This document shows positions 9,041-19,092 of a stretch of 64,000 bases of DNA, piece after piece. The notes beneath the pieces are model-generated. The model did no database searches. It was given only the letters and a program-made list of their open reading frames with translations, and was not told the origin of the DNA. Within the stretch, counting starts at the first letter, position 1. Every line of letters starts with the position of its first letter. The translations under genes and the position numbers were made by a program. Origin of the DNA: Bacteroidota bacterium (GTDB taxonomy: Bacteria; Bacteroidota; Ignavibacteria; Kapaibacteriales; UBA2268); contig JARKQC010000179.1 of NCBI GenBank assembly GCA_029974985.1, positions 1 to 64,000 on the forward strand. The letters are read 5' to 3'.

Positions 9041-10813
9041 ATGAGTTTTAAAAAAAGAACTGTTAATTGTGGCGAATTAAATGAAAAAAATGTTGGAAAT
9101 TTTGTTGTTTTGAATGGTTGGGCAGCGACAGTTCGTAATCTTGGTGGTTTGATATTTATTGATGTTCGCGATAGATTTGGCATTACACAAGTAGTTTTTG
9201 AACCAGAAAATAATCCCGAACTTGCAGAACGTGCAAAAGAAATTAAATCAGAATATGTTGTATGGATATCTGGTAAAGTAAGGCTTAGATCAAATCCAAA
9301 TAAGAACATTCCTACTGGATTAATTGAAATTTTAGCAGAAGATTTTGCTATTATTAATAAATCTGAATTACCACCATTTCCAATTGAAGATGGTATCGAA
9401 ACAAATGAAGAAACAAAATTAAAATATCGTTATCTTGATTTAAGACGCCCCGAATTACAAAAAAAATTAATTGTAAGAAATTCACTATATCAAATAATTC
9501 ATAAATATTATAAAAATAATAACTTTATAGAAATAGAAACGCCTGTTTTAATGAAATCAACACCTGAAGGAGCGAGAGATTTTCTTGTACCGAGTAGGAT
9601 AAATAAAGGGAAATTCTATGCTTTGCCACAATCACCGCAGATTTTTAAACAAATTTTGATGATTTCTGGTTTCGACCGGTATATGCAAATCGTTAAATGC
9701 TTTAGAGACGAGGATTTACGTTCTGACCGTCAGCCCGAATTTACTCAAGTTGATGTGGAAATGTCGTTTATCGAGCGTGATGATATATTAGAAATTACAG
9801 AAGGATTATTCGCCACAATTTGGGATGAGCTTCTTGGTATAAAAATTCCATTACCAATAAAACGAATGACTTATTCAGATGCTATGAATAAATATGGCTC
9901 TGATAAGCCTGATTTAAGATTTGATATGCAAATTAATCATCTTAATCAAGTAGTGAAAAATTCAGAATTTAAAGTTTTTCAAGATGTGATTTCTAATGAT
10001 GGATTAATAGGCTCAATTAATGTTAAAGGTGGAGCTTCACTTTCACGAAAAATTATTGATGAACTAACTGAATTTGCAAAAAAATATGGTGCAAAAGGCT
10101 TAGCTTGGTTAAAATTTGTTGATGGTGAATGTAATTCACCAATTGCAAAGTTTTTAACTAATGATGAAATTCAATTTATTAAAGAAACTAATAATGCAAG
10201 TGATGGTGATTTAATATTAATCTCATCTGATAATAAAATGCGTGCTTTAACTATTCTTGGTGCTTTAAGGCTCGAAATTGCAAAAAGGATGGGCATTTTA
10301 GAACAAGTAAAAAATAAATTTGAGTTCCTATGGGTTGTTGATTTTCCATTATTTGAATATGATGAAGAACTCGGTAGATATTTTGCTATGCATCATCCGT
10401 TTACATCGCCACACGAAGAAGATTTAAAATATTTAGATAGCCAACCAAGTAAAGTTAGAGCTAAAGCTTATGATATAGTATGTAATGGAGCTGAAATTGG
10501 TGGCGGAAGTATAAGAATTTATGATAATGAAATCCAACAAAAAATGTTCGACAAACTCGGTTTGACAGAGCAAGAAATTGAAGAAAAATTTGGATTTTTG
10601 ATAAAAGCACTTAAATTTGGAGCGCCTCCTCACGGTGGGATAGCCTTAGGGCTTGATAGAATTGCAATGATAATTACGGGAACAGATAATATTCGTGATG
10701 TAATTGCTTTTCCAAAAACTACAAGCGGACTTTCTCTAATGGACGGTTCGCCATCTGAAGTAGAATTGTCGCAACTTTATGAATTAGGAATTGATTTATA
10801 TAAAAAACAATAA
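9041..10813 (+). CDS. aspS: Aspartyl-tRNA synthetase, bacterial type
   Basis: Charges tRNA-Asp. N-terminal OB-fold anticodon domain (about 1-110) and class II catalytic core. Motif 2 is CFRDEDLRSDRQPEFTQVD, and motif 3 GGIALGLDRIAM lies near residue 530. The bacterial GAD insertion sits between them (about 285-420). The 590-aa length is typical. It sits 26 bases after the phosphatase and 47 bases before the STAS gene, which is an unusual place for a housekeeping synthetase. Whether it also charges tRNA-Asn cannot be told from the sequence. Confidence 0.96.
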   Translation: MSFKKRTVNCGELNEKNVGNFVVLNGWAATVRNLGGLIFIDVRDRFGITQVVFEPENNPELAERAKEIKSEYVVWISGKVRLRSNPNKNIPTGLIEILAEDFAIINKSELPPFPIEDGIETNEETKLKYRYLDLRRPELQKKLIVRNSLYQIIHKYYKNNNFIEIETPVLMKSTPEGARDFLVPSRINKGKFYALPQSPQIFKQILMISGFDRYMQIVKCFRDEDLRSDRQPEFTQVDVEMSFIERDDILEITEGLFATIWDELLGIKIPLPIKRMTYSDAMNKYGSDKPDLRFDMQINHLNQVVKNSEFKVFQDVISNDGLIGSINVKGGASLSRKIIDELTEFAKKYGAKGLAWLKFVDGECNSPIAKFLTNDEIQFIKETNNASDGDLILISSDNKMRALTILGALRLEIAKRMGILEQVKNKFEFLWVVDFPLFEYDEELGRYFAMHHPFTSPHEEDLKYLDSQPSKVRAKAYDIVCNGAEIGGGSIRIYDNEIQQKMFDKLGLTEQEIEEKFGFLIKALKFGAPPHGGIALGLDRIAMIITGTDNIRDVIAFPKTTSGLSLMDGSPSEVELSQLYELGIDLYKKQ

Positions 10814-10859
10814 TTGTTTTAAAAATAAGTATTTAATATAAAAAATTTAGGGAGTTCTT

Positions 10860-11237
10860 ATGAATGAGCAATTAGTAGTACACAAAACTGACCACGGTTA
10901 TACTAAATTAGAATTAATTGGTAGATTAGTACCGGGCAACGAACCCGAAATTGCTGAATTAGTTAAATCAACAGTTACAGAATTATGTAAAGAAGGCAAT
11001 ATTAAAATACTAATAGACCTTAGAAATGTTGATTATATGGCTTCTAATGCAATTGGCGCACTGATGAGCATTTATAATACTGTAATGAATGCAAATGGTA
11101 AAATTGTGCTTTGGAGACCAAAGACATATTTATATGATAGCTTAAAATTAGTAAGAGTTGATAAACTATTGACTATTACAAATAGTTTCGAAGAAGCAAT
11201 GACTATTTTTGGTATTGATCCAGAAACATTGCAATAA
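10860..11237 (+). CDS. STAS-domain anti-sigma factor antagonist
   Basis: A single STAS domain of 125 aa. The core DLRNVDYMASNAIGALM holds Ser62, which aligns with the phosphoserine of SpoIIAA/RsbV. The Asp normally before that Ser is Ala here, and the usual Ser-Gly after it is Asn-Ala. A good Shine-Dalgarno (GGGAG) precedes the ATG. Family role: the unphosphorylated form binds an anti-sigma kinase and frees its target; the phosphatase at 7759 would reactivate it. No anti-sigma kinase is in the window. Confidence 0.85.
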   Translation: MNEQLVVHKTDHGYTKLELIGRLVPGNEPEIAELVKSTVTELCKEGNIKILIDLRNVDYMASNAIGALMSIYNTVMNANGKIVLWRPKTYLYDSLKLVRVDKLLTITNSFEEAMTIFGIDPETLQ

Positions 11238-11273
11238 TTTTTATAATATTTTTTAAAATTTAAAATAATTTTA

Positions 11274-12290
11274 ATGCACAAAAGCATAAAAACAACTTTT
11301 TCGTGGCTAATTACACTTTTATTTGTAATTATATCATTTTATTTTGCTCTTAAAAATATTGACCTAAATAAATTATGGCATTCAATAAAATCTGCAAATT
11401 ATATTTGGGCAATAATGTCTATGCCAATAATTATATTATCTCATTATGTCCGTGCATTGCGTTGGAGAACGATATTAAAACCAATAAGTCCAGCTAAATC
11501 AACGACAAATTTATTTTCTGCAGTAATGGTAGGCTACTTTTTTAATGCACTTTATCCAAGACTTGGTGAAATAATTCGCCCAGTAGTTTATGCTAAACGT
11601 GAGAAATTATCACGTTCAAGCGTATTTGCTACTATTATAGTAGAACGTGTTATAGACGTTTTTACACTTGGTTTTTTATTTGCAATCGCATTTTTTATAG
11701 CAAGAAATAAAATTGCTAATATGTTGCCGGGCGTTGACGCCGAAAAAATTGTCGTTTTTTCAGCACTTGTTTTAGCTATATTATTTTTTAGCTTTTATCC
11801 ACCTATCACTCAAAAATTATTAACTTACTTAATAAAACCTTTTTCCACAAAAATTTATGAAAAAGCTTCTGATATTTTTGAAAAATTTAGAATAGGTTTT
11901 TCTGTAATTAAACAAAAAAGATCATATTTAAGATTGATTTTTGAATCTTTTTTAATATGGTTTTGTTATGCTTTGCCTATGTATTTAACATTTTATTGCT
12001 TTCCATTTAGTCAAACAATGCATGTTTCATTAGGCGATGCATTATTTTTGGTTATTGTAAGTGGGATAGGGGTAACTATTGCTCCAACCCCAAGTGGTCT
12101 CGGAGTAATGCACTCTTTAATTATGTATGCAATGATTGGATTATATGGTATTTCTGAAGAAATGGCACTTGCCTATGCAACAATTAATCATGCAATATCA
12201 TTTTTTATACAATTATCTGTCGGTGGAATTTATTTATTTAGAGAAAGAATTACTAAATTTCCAACTGATTTATCTATTGAATCGTCTTAA
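11274..12290 (+). CDS. Lysylphosphatidylglycerol synthase TM region/UPF0104 flippase-like membrane protein
   Basis: Integral membrane protein of 338 aa with about eight helices. Family hallmarks are YVRALRWRTIL near residue 60, NALYPRLGEIIRP near 95 and TIAPTPSGLGVMHSL near 270. Only the membrane half of MprF-type proteins is present; no cytosolic aminoacyl-transfer domain follows. The substrate is therefore unknown, though lipid or polyprenol flipping is the usual suggestion. It follows the STAS gene by 36 bases. Confidence 0.82.
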   Translation: MHKSIKTTFSWLITLLFVIISFYFALKNIDLNKLWHSIKSANYIWAIMSMPIIILSHYVRALRWRTILKPISPAKSTTNLFSAVMVGYFFNALYPRLGEIIRPVVYAKREKLSRSSVFATIIVERVIDVFTLGFLFAIAFFIARNKIANMLPGVDAEKIVVFSALVLAILFFSFYPPITQKLLTYLIKPFSTKIYEKASDIFEKFRIGFSVIKQKRSYLRLIFESFLIWFCYALPMYLTFYCFPFSQTMHVSLGDALFLVIVSGIGVTIAPTPSGLGVMHSLIMYAMIGLYGISEEMALAYATINHAISFFIQLSVGGIYLFRERITKFPTDLSIESS

Positions 12291-12332
12291 ACAGCGATAT
12301 TTCAGCATAAAGAAAATATTTTGGTTAGTATT

Positions 12333-13280
12333 ATGAAAAAAATTATAATAATAGTTATTTGTTTATTTCAATTCACTACTTTATTTGCTCAAAAAGAAGA
12401 AGTGAAAAAATATCTTCGATTAGTTGCTTATGGAAAAATTGATGAAGTAAAATCTATTATCCCTGATTTACTTGCAAAATATCCAAATGACCCAGGTGTA
12501 AAACTTTTACACGGCACAATATTAGATGATGCTTTTCTTGCATTAGATGTGTATCAATCTATTTTAAAAAATTATCCCGAAAGCGAATGGGCAGACCATG
12601 CTTATTGGAGAATAATACAATTTTATGCTATTTTAGGCGATACTGCCAAAGCTCAAACCGAACTTAATAATTTTATAAGTCGCTATCCAACCTCACCATT
12701 TATATCACAATCTGCTGATATAGTTAGGTCTTCAATAGCATTAGCAAGAAAAAATTTGAAAAATGTTGTTTCTTTGCCTACAACACAAAATACTGTTGAT
12801 AATAGTTCAATATTAGTAAATAAAGATAATTCAAAAAATCAAACGAATAATCAAGCAACTAAATTGAAAGAAATTACGATTGATCCCGATAGAAATGCAC
12901 AAACTACTGATTTATCACAAATTAAGCCGCAAATTATTCCACCTAAACAAAATACTGAAAAAGCTTTGACCGAAAAAACTACAAGTGAGAAAACAGATTC
13001 TAAGCTCGTTAATAAAGATGAAAATGTAAAAAAACTGAGTAACGAACCGACTTTTTGGGGATTACAAGTTGGTATATATAGAGATATAAATGCGGCAGAA
13101 TCCGAAAAAAATAAATTTCTTGTTAAAAGATTGCGAACTAGTGTAGTCGAAAAACAAGTTAATGGAGCAACAATGTATGCCGTAGTAATAGGGCATTACT
13201 CATCAATCGAATCTGCTGAAGAGGGGAAAAAAATTGTAAGTATTCAATGCGGTTGCGACCCTATTATATATGAAAAATAA
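12333..13280 (+). CDS. Exported SPOR-domain protein with TPR-like N-terminal half
   Basis: The ATG at 12333 is preferred over a TTG at 12321 because it begins a clean signal peptide (MKKIIIIVICLFQFTTLFAQ). Residues 25-140 are helical repeats with TPR-like spacing (YGKIDEVKSII, YQSILKNYPESEWADHAYWRI). A low-complexity Lys/Thr/Asn linker (about 145-235) follows, then a C-terminal SPOR domain (about 240-315). SPOR domains bind denuded peptidoglycan glycan strands at division sites (family knowledge), so an envelope or septal role is likely. It starts 42 bases after the preceding membrane protein gene. Confidence 0.8.
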   Translation: MKKIIIIVICLFQFTTLFAQKEEVKKYLRLVAYGKIDEVKSIIPDLLAKYPNDPGVKLLHGTILDDAFLALDVYQSILKNYPESEWADHAYWRIIQFYAILGDTAKAQTELNNFISRYPTSPFISQSADIVRSSIALARKNLKNVVSLPTTQNTVDNSSILVNKDNSKNQTNNQATKLKEITIDPDRNAQTTDLSQIKPQIIPPKQNTEKALTEKTTSEKTDSKLVNKDENVKKLSNEPTFWGLQVGIYRDINAAESEKNKFLVKRLRTSVVEKQVNGATMYAVVIGHYSSIESAEEGKKIVSIQCGCDPIIYEK

Positions 13281-13339
13281 TCTTTAAATTATTAAATAAT
13301 GTTTTTTTGTTTTGCTATCTATATTTTTAAAAGAAATTT

Positions 13340-14182
13340 ATGATTGATAAAAAGTTTAATATTCAAAAATCAAGCGGTGATAGCGTAGCTTTTGACAAAA
13401 ACAAATTAGAAAATTCACTAAAACGCTCAGGTGCCGACGAAGATACTATACAGATTGTTATTAATAAAATATCATCTTATCTTTATGATGGTATTAGCAC
13501 TGATGAAGTTTATAAAATTGCATTTAAGTTGCTTTTAAAAGAAAGAATTAGTAGCGCAGCAAGATATAGCTTAAAAAAAGCAATTATTGATTTAGGTCCA
13601 TCTGGCTTTCCTTTCGAAAAATTTATTGGTGAACTATTAAAACAACAAGATTATCAAACAAAAGTAGGGCAGATTGTTGATGGGTACTGTATTCAGCACG
13701 AAGTTGATGTAATAGCAACAAAAAAAAATATACAATACTTAATTGAATGTAAATTTCACAATGATAATTCTAAACAAGTGAATGTTCAGGTGCCGCTTTA
13801 TATTCATTCACGTGTTAATGATATTATTCGTAAACGTAGTGCAATGAAAGAATACGAAGGATATGATTTTCGTGCTTGTATTGTTACCAATACAAGATTT
13901 ACTTTAGATGCTATAAATTACGGAGTTTGCTCGGATTTGTTATTATTAAGTTGGAATTATCCAAATGGAAATAGCCTTCGTGAGCTAATTGAAAAATATA
14001 AATTCTATCCAATTACTATGCTTGCATCAATAAATAAAACACAAAAATCTATATTAATTCAGAATAATGTTTTATTGTGTAAACAACTTTATGATGATAA
14101 AAATTTGATTGATATACTAAATTTAAAAGGTCATAAATTATTAAATATTAAAAATGAAATCAATGATTTATTTGCAAAATAA
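13340..14182 (+). CDS. ATP-cone domain fused to Mrr-like PD-(D/E)XK nuclease domain
   Basis: Residues 5-92 match the ATP-cone nucleotide-binding module known from ribonucleotide reductases and NrdR. Examples are AFDKNKLENSLKRSGA and ERISSAARYSLKKAI. Residues 93-195 look like an Mrr-type restriction endonuclease fold: FEKFIGELLKQQDY, then EVD (Asp123) and ECK (Glu136, Lys138), a complete D-ExK catalytic set. The C-terminal 80 residues are not recognised. No methylase or helicase partner is adjacent. It may act on damaged or foreign DNA with dATP/ATP control, but no function has been shown. Last gene of the dapA run; it converges on the next gene with 7 bases between the stops. Confidence 0.75.
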   Translation: MIDKKFNIQKSSGDSVAFDKNKLENSLKRSGADEDTIQIVINKISSYLYDGISTDEVYKIAFKLLLKERISSAARYSLKKAIIDLGPSGFPFEKFIGELLKQQDYQTKVGQIVDGYCIQHEVDVIATKKNIQYLIECKFHNDNSKQVNVQVPLYIHSRVNDIIRKRSAMKEYEGYDFRACIVTNTRFTLDAINYGVCSDLLLLSWNYPNGNSLRELIEKYKFYPITMLASINKTQKSILIQNNVLLCKQLYDDKNLIDILNLKGHKLLNIKNEINDLFAK

Positions 14183-14189
14183 TTTTTTA

Positions 14190-17105
14190 TTATTTAATAA
14201 TATTTATTGGTAAGGTCTTAGTAAAAGGACCAGAAATCATCTTAACATAATAAACGCCCGAGCTAATTAGTCTTGTATCGAAATTATAAAAATACTCACC
14301 TTCTCTAATTTGCTCGCTAACGATAGACGCTATTTTTTCTCCAAAACTGTTATAAATTTCGATATTTGTAAAAACTTCATAAGGCACTCTATATGATAAA
14401 ATCGTATTTGATTCATAATTTGGATTTGCACTAATGCTACTTAAATTGAAAGAATTTTGCGATATTACTATATTTCTAATCTGCTCTCCACAATATGATA
14501 AATGAATTTGCCCATCATTTTTTTGAATATTTACACAATTATCGTAATTAGTAAAAGATATGGAATGTAAATTAATATTTATGACGCTTGAATCATTTAA
14601 TAAAAGTACGAACACGGGCTTAATTAGCGTGCCAATTTTTCCATCAAGAAATTCAGTGCCACTTGCTTTAATTTGTAAAATTGAATATTTATTATCTAAA
14701 TTATATACATAAGAACTTATATTATCCCAATTTTTTAAAAGCTCACCCTTATTTATATTATTTAGATACATAAGCTCTTTTTTATTAAATTTGATTTCTA
14801 AAATAAATGAATTTAGCCCAATATTTTTCACTTTTGAAAAATCTGCCTCAATATTAAAATCCGGTCCATAATATTTTGGTGGAGCATACTGCAAAATTAT
14901 ACCAGGCGAAATTGAACGTAAAATTGGCAAACTAATACTTGTGTTATATCTTTTTGTCGTTGCTTTAATCGTACCAATACTTGTATCAACATCACTAAAA
15001 ACTTTAAATGCTAAATCAAAATTATTTTGTAAAAAACTTGTTGCATTAAAAGTTACGTCAATATAAAGACTATCATTAGGCGGGATAATCACAAAATTAT
15101 TATCAATAGTATCGGTATTTATTTTGAAAGCATTTGTATCACCATAAATTTTGATAATATCAAAAATATATGCTTCCTTTTCATATGATAAATTTTTTAT
15201 TTTAATTTTTGTATTATGTTCGTCGCATTGCGATAAACTATCGAGAGCCATAGCCTCGACAAATAACACTTTATTATAGCCAATACCTTTTAGATAAACA
15301 ATAGTTGTATCCCAAGTTGAGCCTTCTACTGCACGATAAGCATCACTAATAATTTCTACTTTCGCAATTCTCTCTCCTGCTTCGCGTGGAATAAAAATGA
15401 AAGGTATTTTTAAAGGCTCGGTATTAGTTTGAATAATTGTATCATTAGCTAATTTAGATTTTAAGATAAAGTCAATATTTGTTGTTGGGTGTATTGGCAT
15501 AATTTTTATTGATTTTAAATATAAATTAGCAGAATTAGATATAGAGCTTATTGAAATATATCCCGTTTCATTATGCTTATTATTTACTTGCGTTTTTCCT
15601 AAAAAAGTGTATCCATTGGCTTTAATTTTTGGTAAAAAACCGTAAGCTCGAGCATAATTGAAAACTGTACCCGTTTTATATTCAGAATTATTATCAAATA
15701 CTGGCATAACTCGAATTTCTTGATAAAATTCCTTCTTGGGTGAAAATTCAATCACTAAAACAATACTTTGTAAATTTCCAGCAAAATTTTCTTTATCGGG
15801 ATATAAAACTATTGGATTATGTCTATTAATTGGCGGAATACAGTCATCATAAATAATTTTAAAATCTGAATTATCATTTTCTAAAATAAAATCATTTATC
15901 GAAACTGGATACGAGCCACTATTTTTAACTATTATATTTTTTTTAACTGAATTACCAAGCCGAACTCGACCGAAATCTATCATACTTAAATGTGGACCGG
16001 GTAAATAAGCAATACCCCTTAAATAAGCAATACTATCTGTACCATCAGCATTACTTTTAAACACCAAAGGCTCAATAAATTCACCTACTTGATTTGGCTT
16101 AAAGCAAATTCCTTCTATTAAATTATCACTATTTGGATTAATTATCAAGTTATTAACATCAGGAGTAGTTGGCTTTTTTAAATAAAATGGACTATTTACT
16201 GTTAATGGATAATAACCATTAACTAATAAACGCCCCGTACCCGAATTAAAAATTCGTAAACCCTTATAAGACTCTGTTCCCGTGCAGTTAGTAGAATTAA
16301 TTTCAACTGCACCAAAATCAAAATCTTCAACAATAATTCCCGCTTTAACACCTCGTCCACTAATCGGTATAACATATCTTAAACAATTTGTTTCGATAAT
16401 TAAACTATCAGAATCAAAAGAGTTATTTGTATATTGGTCTGTTTTTGGAGTATAATTTATAAATATTTTTAAATTCTCATTTGTATCTAAAAATATATTT
16501 TGTGGAGTATTTTTTAAAGAGAATACATCGCCATATTTAAGTTTTATAGATTTTATAAAAATTGCAGAATTATTATGAATATTCAAAATATTCGAATTAA
16601 GCTCGGAACTCATACCAATATAAGTATTACCAAAAGAAATACTTGAAGGAATAATTTGTAGCTTTTCTGCTTTATAAATCAATGAATCAAATGTTTTATT
16701 ATTTTTTGTAGCATCGTAAACAACAAAAACAGCTTTTGCATCTTGAAAAGGGTCTAAAACACTCATTCTAAAAGAAAATTCGTAATTTATCTTACCTTGT
16801 TTAAAAGTGCTTGCATACATTTCTGAAAAATTGTATGACAAAGAAGTGTAAATATTTGGTGGATCAATAATACCAAGGTCAAGCTGAAAAGTATCATTAT
16901 TAATATCATAACTGCGATTATCACTAACATTAATAGTAAAATCAGCACAATAATTGTTTTTTATAACCAAAGGTCTTATTACATCAACTGTATCTTTTGA
17001 ATAAATTGAATTTATATTTAAAAAGAAAAATATAGAAAATAAACTCAAATGAAGAATTATTTGAGAAATGCGATTAGATAAAATATGTGTATTAGGAATA
17101 TTCAA
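14190..17105 (-). CDS. Secreted protein with ASH/choice-of-anchor-D repeats and T9SS sorting domain
   Basis: 971 aa. The hydrophobic N-terminal stretch (about 14-35, ending NSIYSK) is a signal peptide after an unusually long N-region. The body is a series of immunoglobulin-like beta sandwiches of the ASH/choice-of-anchor-D type (repeated LDFG/IDFG-R-NSV-type strands, e.g. MIDFGRVRLGNSVKKNIIVKNSG). The last 80 residues form a T9SS type A sorting domain (SANPNYESNTILSYRVP, YNSFGEKI, SGVYYVKM). Probably exported through T9SS and surface-bound or released; ligand unknown. It resembles the 1655-aa protein at 22069 in its repeats. Confidence 0.82.
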   Translation of the reverse strand: MNIPNTHILSNRISQIILHLSLFSIFFFLNINSIYSKDTVDVIRPLVIKNNYCADFTINVSDNRSYDINNDTFQLDLGIIDPPNIYTSLSYNFSEMYASTFKQGKINYEFSFRMSVLDPFQDAKAVFVVYDATKNNKTFDSLIYKAEKLQIIPSSISFGNTYIGMSSELNSNILNIHNNSAIFIKSIKLKYGDVFSLKNTPQNIFLDTNENLKIFINYTPKTDQYTNNSFDSDSLIIETNCLRYVIPISGRGVKAGIIVEDFDFGAVEINSTNCTGTESYKGLRIFNSGTGRLLVNGYYPLTVNSPFYLKKPTTPDVNNLIINPNSDNLIEGICFKPNQVGEFIEPLVFKSNADGTDSIAYLRGIAYLPGPHLSMIDFGRVRLGNSVKKNIIVKNSGSYPVSINDFILENDNSDFKIIYDDCIPPINRHNPIVLYPDKENFAGNLQSIVLVIEFSPKKEFYQEIRVMPVFDNNSEYKTGTVFNYARAYGFLPKIKANGYTFLGKTQVNNKHNETGYISISSISNSANLYLKSIKIMPIHPTTNIDFILKSKLANDTIIQTNTEPLKIPFIFIPREAGERIAKVEIISDAYRAVEGSTWDTTIVYLKGIGYNKVLFVEAMALDSLSQCDEHNTKIKIKNLSYEKEAYIFDIIKIYGDTNAFKINTDTIDNNFVIIPPNDSLYIDVTFNATSFLQNNFDLAFKVFSDVDTSIGTIKATTKRYNTSISLPILRSISPGIILQYAPPKYYGPDFNIEADFSKVKNIGLNSFILEIKFNKKELMYLNNINKGELLKNWDNISSYVYNLDNKYSILQIKASGTEFLDGKIGTLIKPVFVLLLNDSSVININLHSISFTNYDNCVNIQKNDGQIHLSYCGEQIRNIVISQNSFNLSSISANPNYESNTILSYRVPYEVFTNIEIYNSFGEKIASIVSEQIREGEYFYNFDTRLISSGVYYVKMISGPFTKTLPINIIK

Positions 17106-17248
17106 TTTTATATCACATATATTTAATATTTTTTATACTAATAACTATTTGAAACATAAAAAATTGTAAAAAATAAGAAATCTCAATTTAATTTATTTTT
17201 TCTTTATAAAATTTAATTTTAAATATATCAATAATTATTGATAAAAAC

Positions 17249-17282
17249 AAAAAAGGTGTTATTTTTTAATTAAATAACACCT
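17249..17282 (-). terminator. Rho-independent terminator after pckA
   Basis: A perfect 11-bp stem (AGGTGTTATTT / AAATAACACCT) with a 7-nt loop, followed on the minus strand by a T-rich run. It lies 27 bases beyond the pckA stop. Confidence 0.85.
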
Positions 17283-17308
17283 AAAAATTTAAAAAAAATT
17301 TAAAAGAA

Positions 17309-18949
17309 TTATAATTTAGGGCCAGCCGCTACAAGACTTTTACCATGCTCGTTATCAATAAAGTTTTCGAAATTCTTAATGAATTTTTCAGCTAGTTTTC
17401 TTGCTTGCGCGTCCCAATCGCTTGGATTTTCCCATAAATTACGAGGATTGAGTAATTTAGTATTAACTTTTGGCAAAGATTTAGGAATAAATAAACCAAA
17501 AATTGGAAGCTCTTCGAATTCCATTTCATCAATCGAGCCATCTAAAATAGCGTCAATAATAGCTCTTGTTGATGGAATATCAATTCTTTTGCCTACACCA
17601 GCCGCTCCACCGATCCAGCCCGTATTTACTAAATAAGCAGATGAATTATGTTGTTCCATTTTTTTAGTTAATTCATAAGCATATTGAGTTGGATGTAATG
17701 TTAAAAAAGCATTACCAAAACAAGATGAAAACGATGGCTGTGGCTCTGTTACTCCGCGTTCAGTACCTGCTAATTTTGCAGTATAACCGCTTAAAAAATG
17801 ATATTCGGTCTGCTGTTTTGTCAATTTTGATACTGGTGGCAATACGCCGAATGCATCAGCAGTTAAGAAAATTACTTTCTTTGGATGACCACCCTTTGAT
17901 ACTGGTTTAACAATATTATGAATATGATACAGTGGATAAGATACTCTTGTATTTTCTGTTTTTGCCGCACTTGAAAAATCTATTTCGCCATTTTCTTTAT
18001 TAACTACTAAATTTTCTAAAAGTGCATCTCTACGAATAGCGCCATAGATATCAGGTTCTTTTTCGGGGTCGAGATTGATACATTTTGCATAGCAACCGCC
18101 TTCAAAATTAAATACTCCGTTATCGTCCCAGCCATGCTCATCATCACCGATTAATTCTCTATCGGGGTCTGTTGATAAAGTAGTCTTACCCGTTCCAGAA
18201 AGACCAAAAAATACAGCTGTATCACCATTTTTACCCATATTTGCAGAGCAGTGCATCGAGGCAATACCTTGAAGCGGAAGGTAATAATTCATTATTGAGA
18301 AAATACCTTTTTTCATTTCGCCGCCATACCATGTGCCACCAATAACTGCCATTCTTTCCGTTAAATTAAAAGCAACAAATACTTCACTATTAAGACCATC
18401 TTCTTTCCAATCTGGATTAATGGCTTTCGAGGCGTTCAAAACAATAAAATCTGGTTTGAAGTTTTTTAATTTCTCTTCTGTTGGGCGGATAAACATATTT
18501 TTTACGAAATGAGCTTGCCAAGCTACTTCCATAACAAATCTAACATTTAATCTCGTTTCTGGATTAGCACCCGCATATCCATCAACAACATAAAGTTTTT
18601 TACCCGTTAACTGTTTCGATGCTAAATTTTTAAGTTTATTCCAAATTTCTGTATTAATTGGTTTATTGTCTGAACTTTTTTTACCATGCACTCCATTTGC
18701 CCACCATACAGTATTTTCTGTTGTACTATCGCGAACAATATATTTATCTTTTGGCGAGCGTCCTGTAAATATACCAGTATCAACAGAAACAGCGCCCAAA
18801 TTAGTAACAATTCCGCGTTCATAACCATTTAAATTAGGATTTGTTTCATGTTCGTAAAGTTCATCATAAGATGAGTTGTAAAAAATTTCATCAACATTAG
18901 TAATACCATAAATGCCGAGATCCAATTGTTCAATCAAAGAACTATTCAT
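17309..18949 (-). CDS. pckA: Phosphoenolpyruvate carboxykinase (ATP)
   Basis: Interconverts oxaloacetate + ATP and PEP + CO2 + ADP. The P-loop [13 protein letters not shown] near residue 248, the metal-binding IGDDEHGW and the arginine-containing segment [11 protein letters not shown] are present. The 546-aa length is normal for the ATP-dependent form. Monocistronic between its own terminator and a 143-bp upstream gap. An AAGGAAT sequence precedes the start, and a 13-bp palindrome lies about 60 bases upstream. With Sdh/Frd it may run in the carboxylating direction (inference). Confidence 0.96.
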   Translation of the reverse strand: MNSSLIEQLDLGIYGITNVDEIFYNSSYDELYEHETNPNLNGYERGIVTNLGAVSVDTGIFTGRSPKDKYIVRDSTTENTVWWANGVHGKKSSDNKPINTEIWNKLKNLASKQLTGKKLYVVDGYAGANPETRLNVRFVMEVAWQAHFVKNMFIRPTEEKLKNFKPDFIVLNASKAINPDWKEDGLNSEVFVAFNLTERMAVIGGTWYGGEMKKGIFSIMNYYLPLQGIASMHCSANMGKNGDTAVFFGLSGTGKTTLSTDPDRELIGDDEHGWDDNGVFNFEGGCYAKCINLDPEKEPDIYGAIRRDALLENLVVNKENGEIDFSSAAKTENTRVSYPLYHIHNIVKPVSKGGHPKKVIFLTADAFGVLPPVSKLTKQQTEYHFLSGYTAKLAGTERGVTEPQPSFSSCFGNAFLTLHPTQYAYELTKKMEQHNSSAYLVNTGWIGGAAGVGKRIDIPSTRAIIDAILDGSIDEMEFEELPIFGLFIPKSLPKVNTKLLNPRNLWENPSDWDAQARKLAEKFIKNFENFIDNEHGKSLVAAGPKL

Positions 18950-19092
18950 AATTTGAAATTCCTTAAATATTAAAAATTAATATATTGAATTATTTGATAA
19001 TTAATGCTTTACGACGTAAAAAAAATAATTATATTAAATAAAAAATTATTTATTTTTGAATTAATATAAAATATAAATATATGTATATATGA

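Noticed and set aside
8899..9309. Minus-strand ORF of 136 codons
   Set aside because: It covers the end of the phosphatase gene and the start of aspS, both clearly real, and its Phe/Ile-rich product resembles no protein.
16000..16035. Short tandem TTAAATAAGCAATAC repeat
   Set aside because: Two imperfect units inside the coding frame of the T9SS protein; chance repetition of simple sequence is enough.
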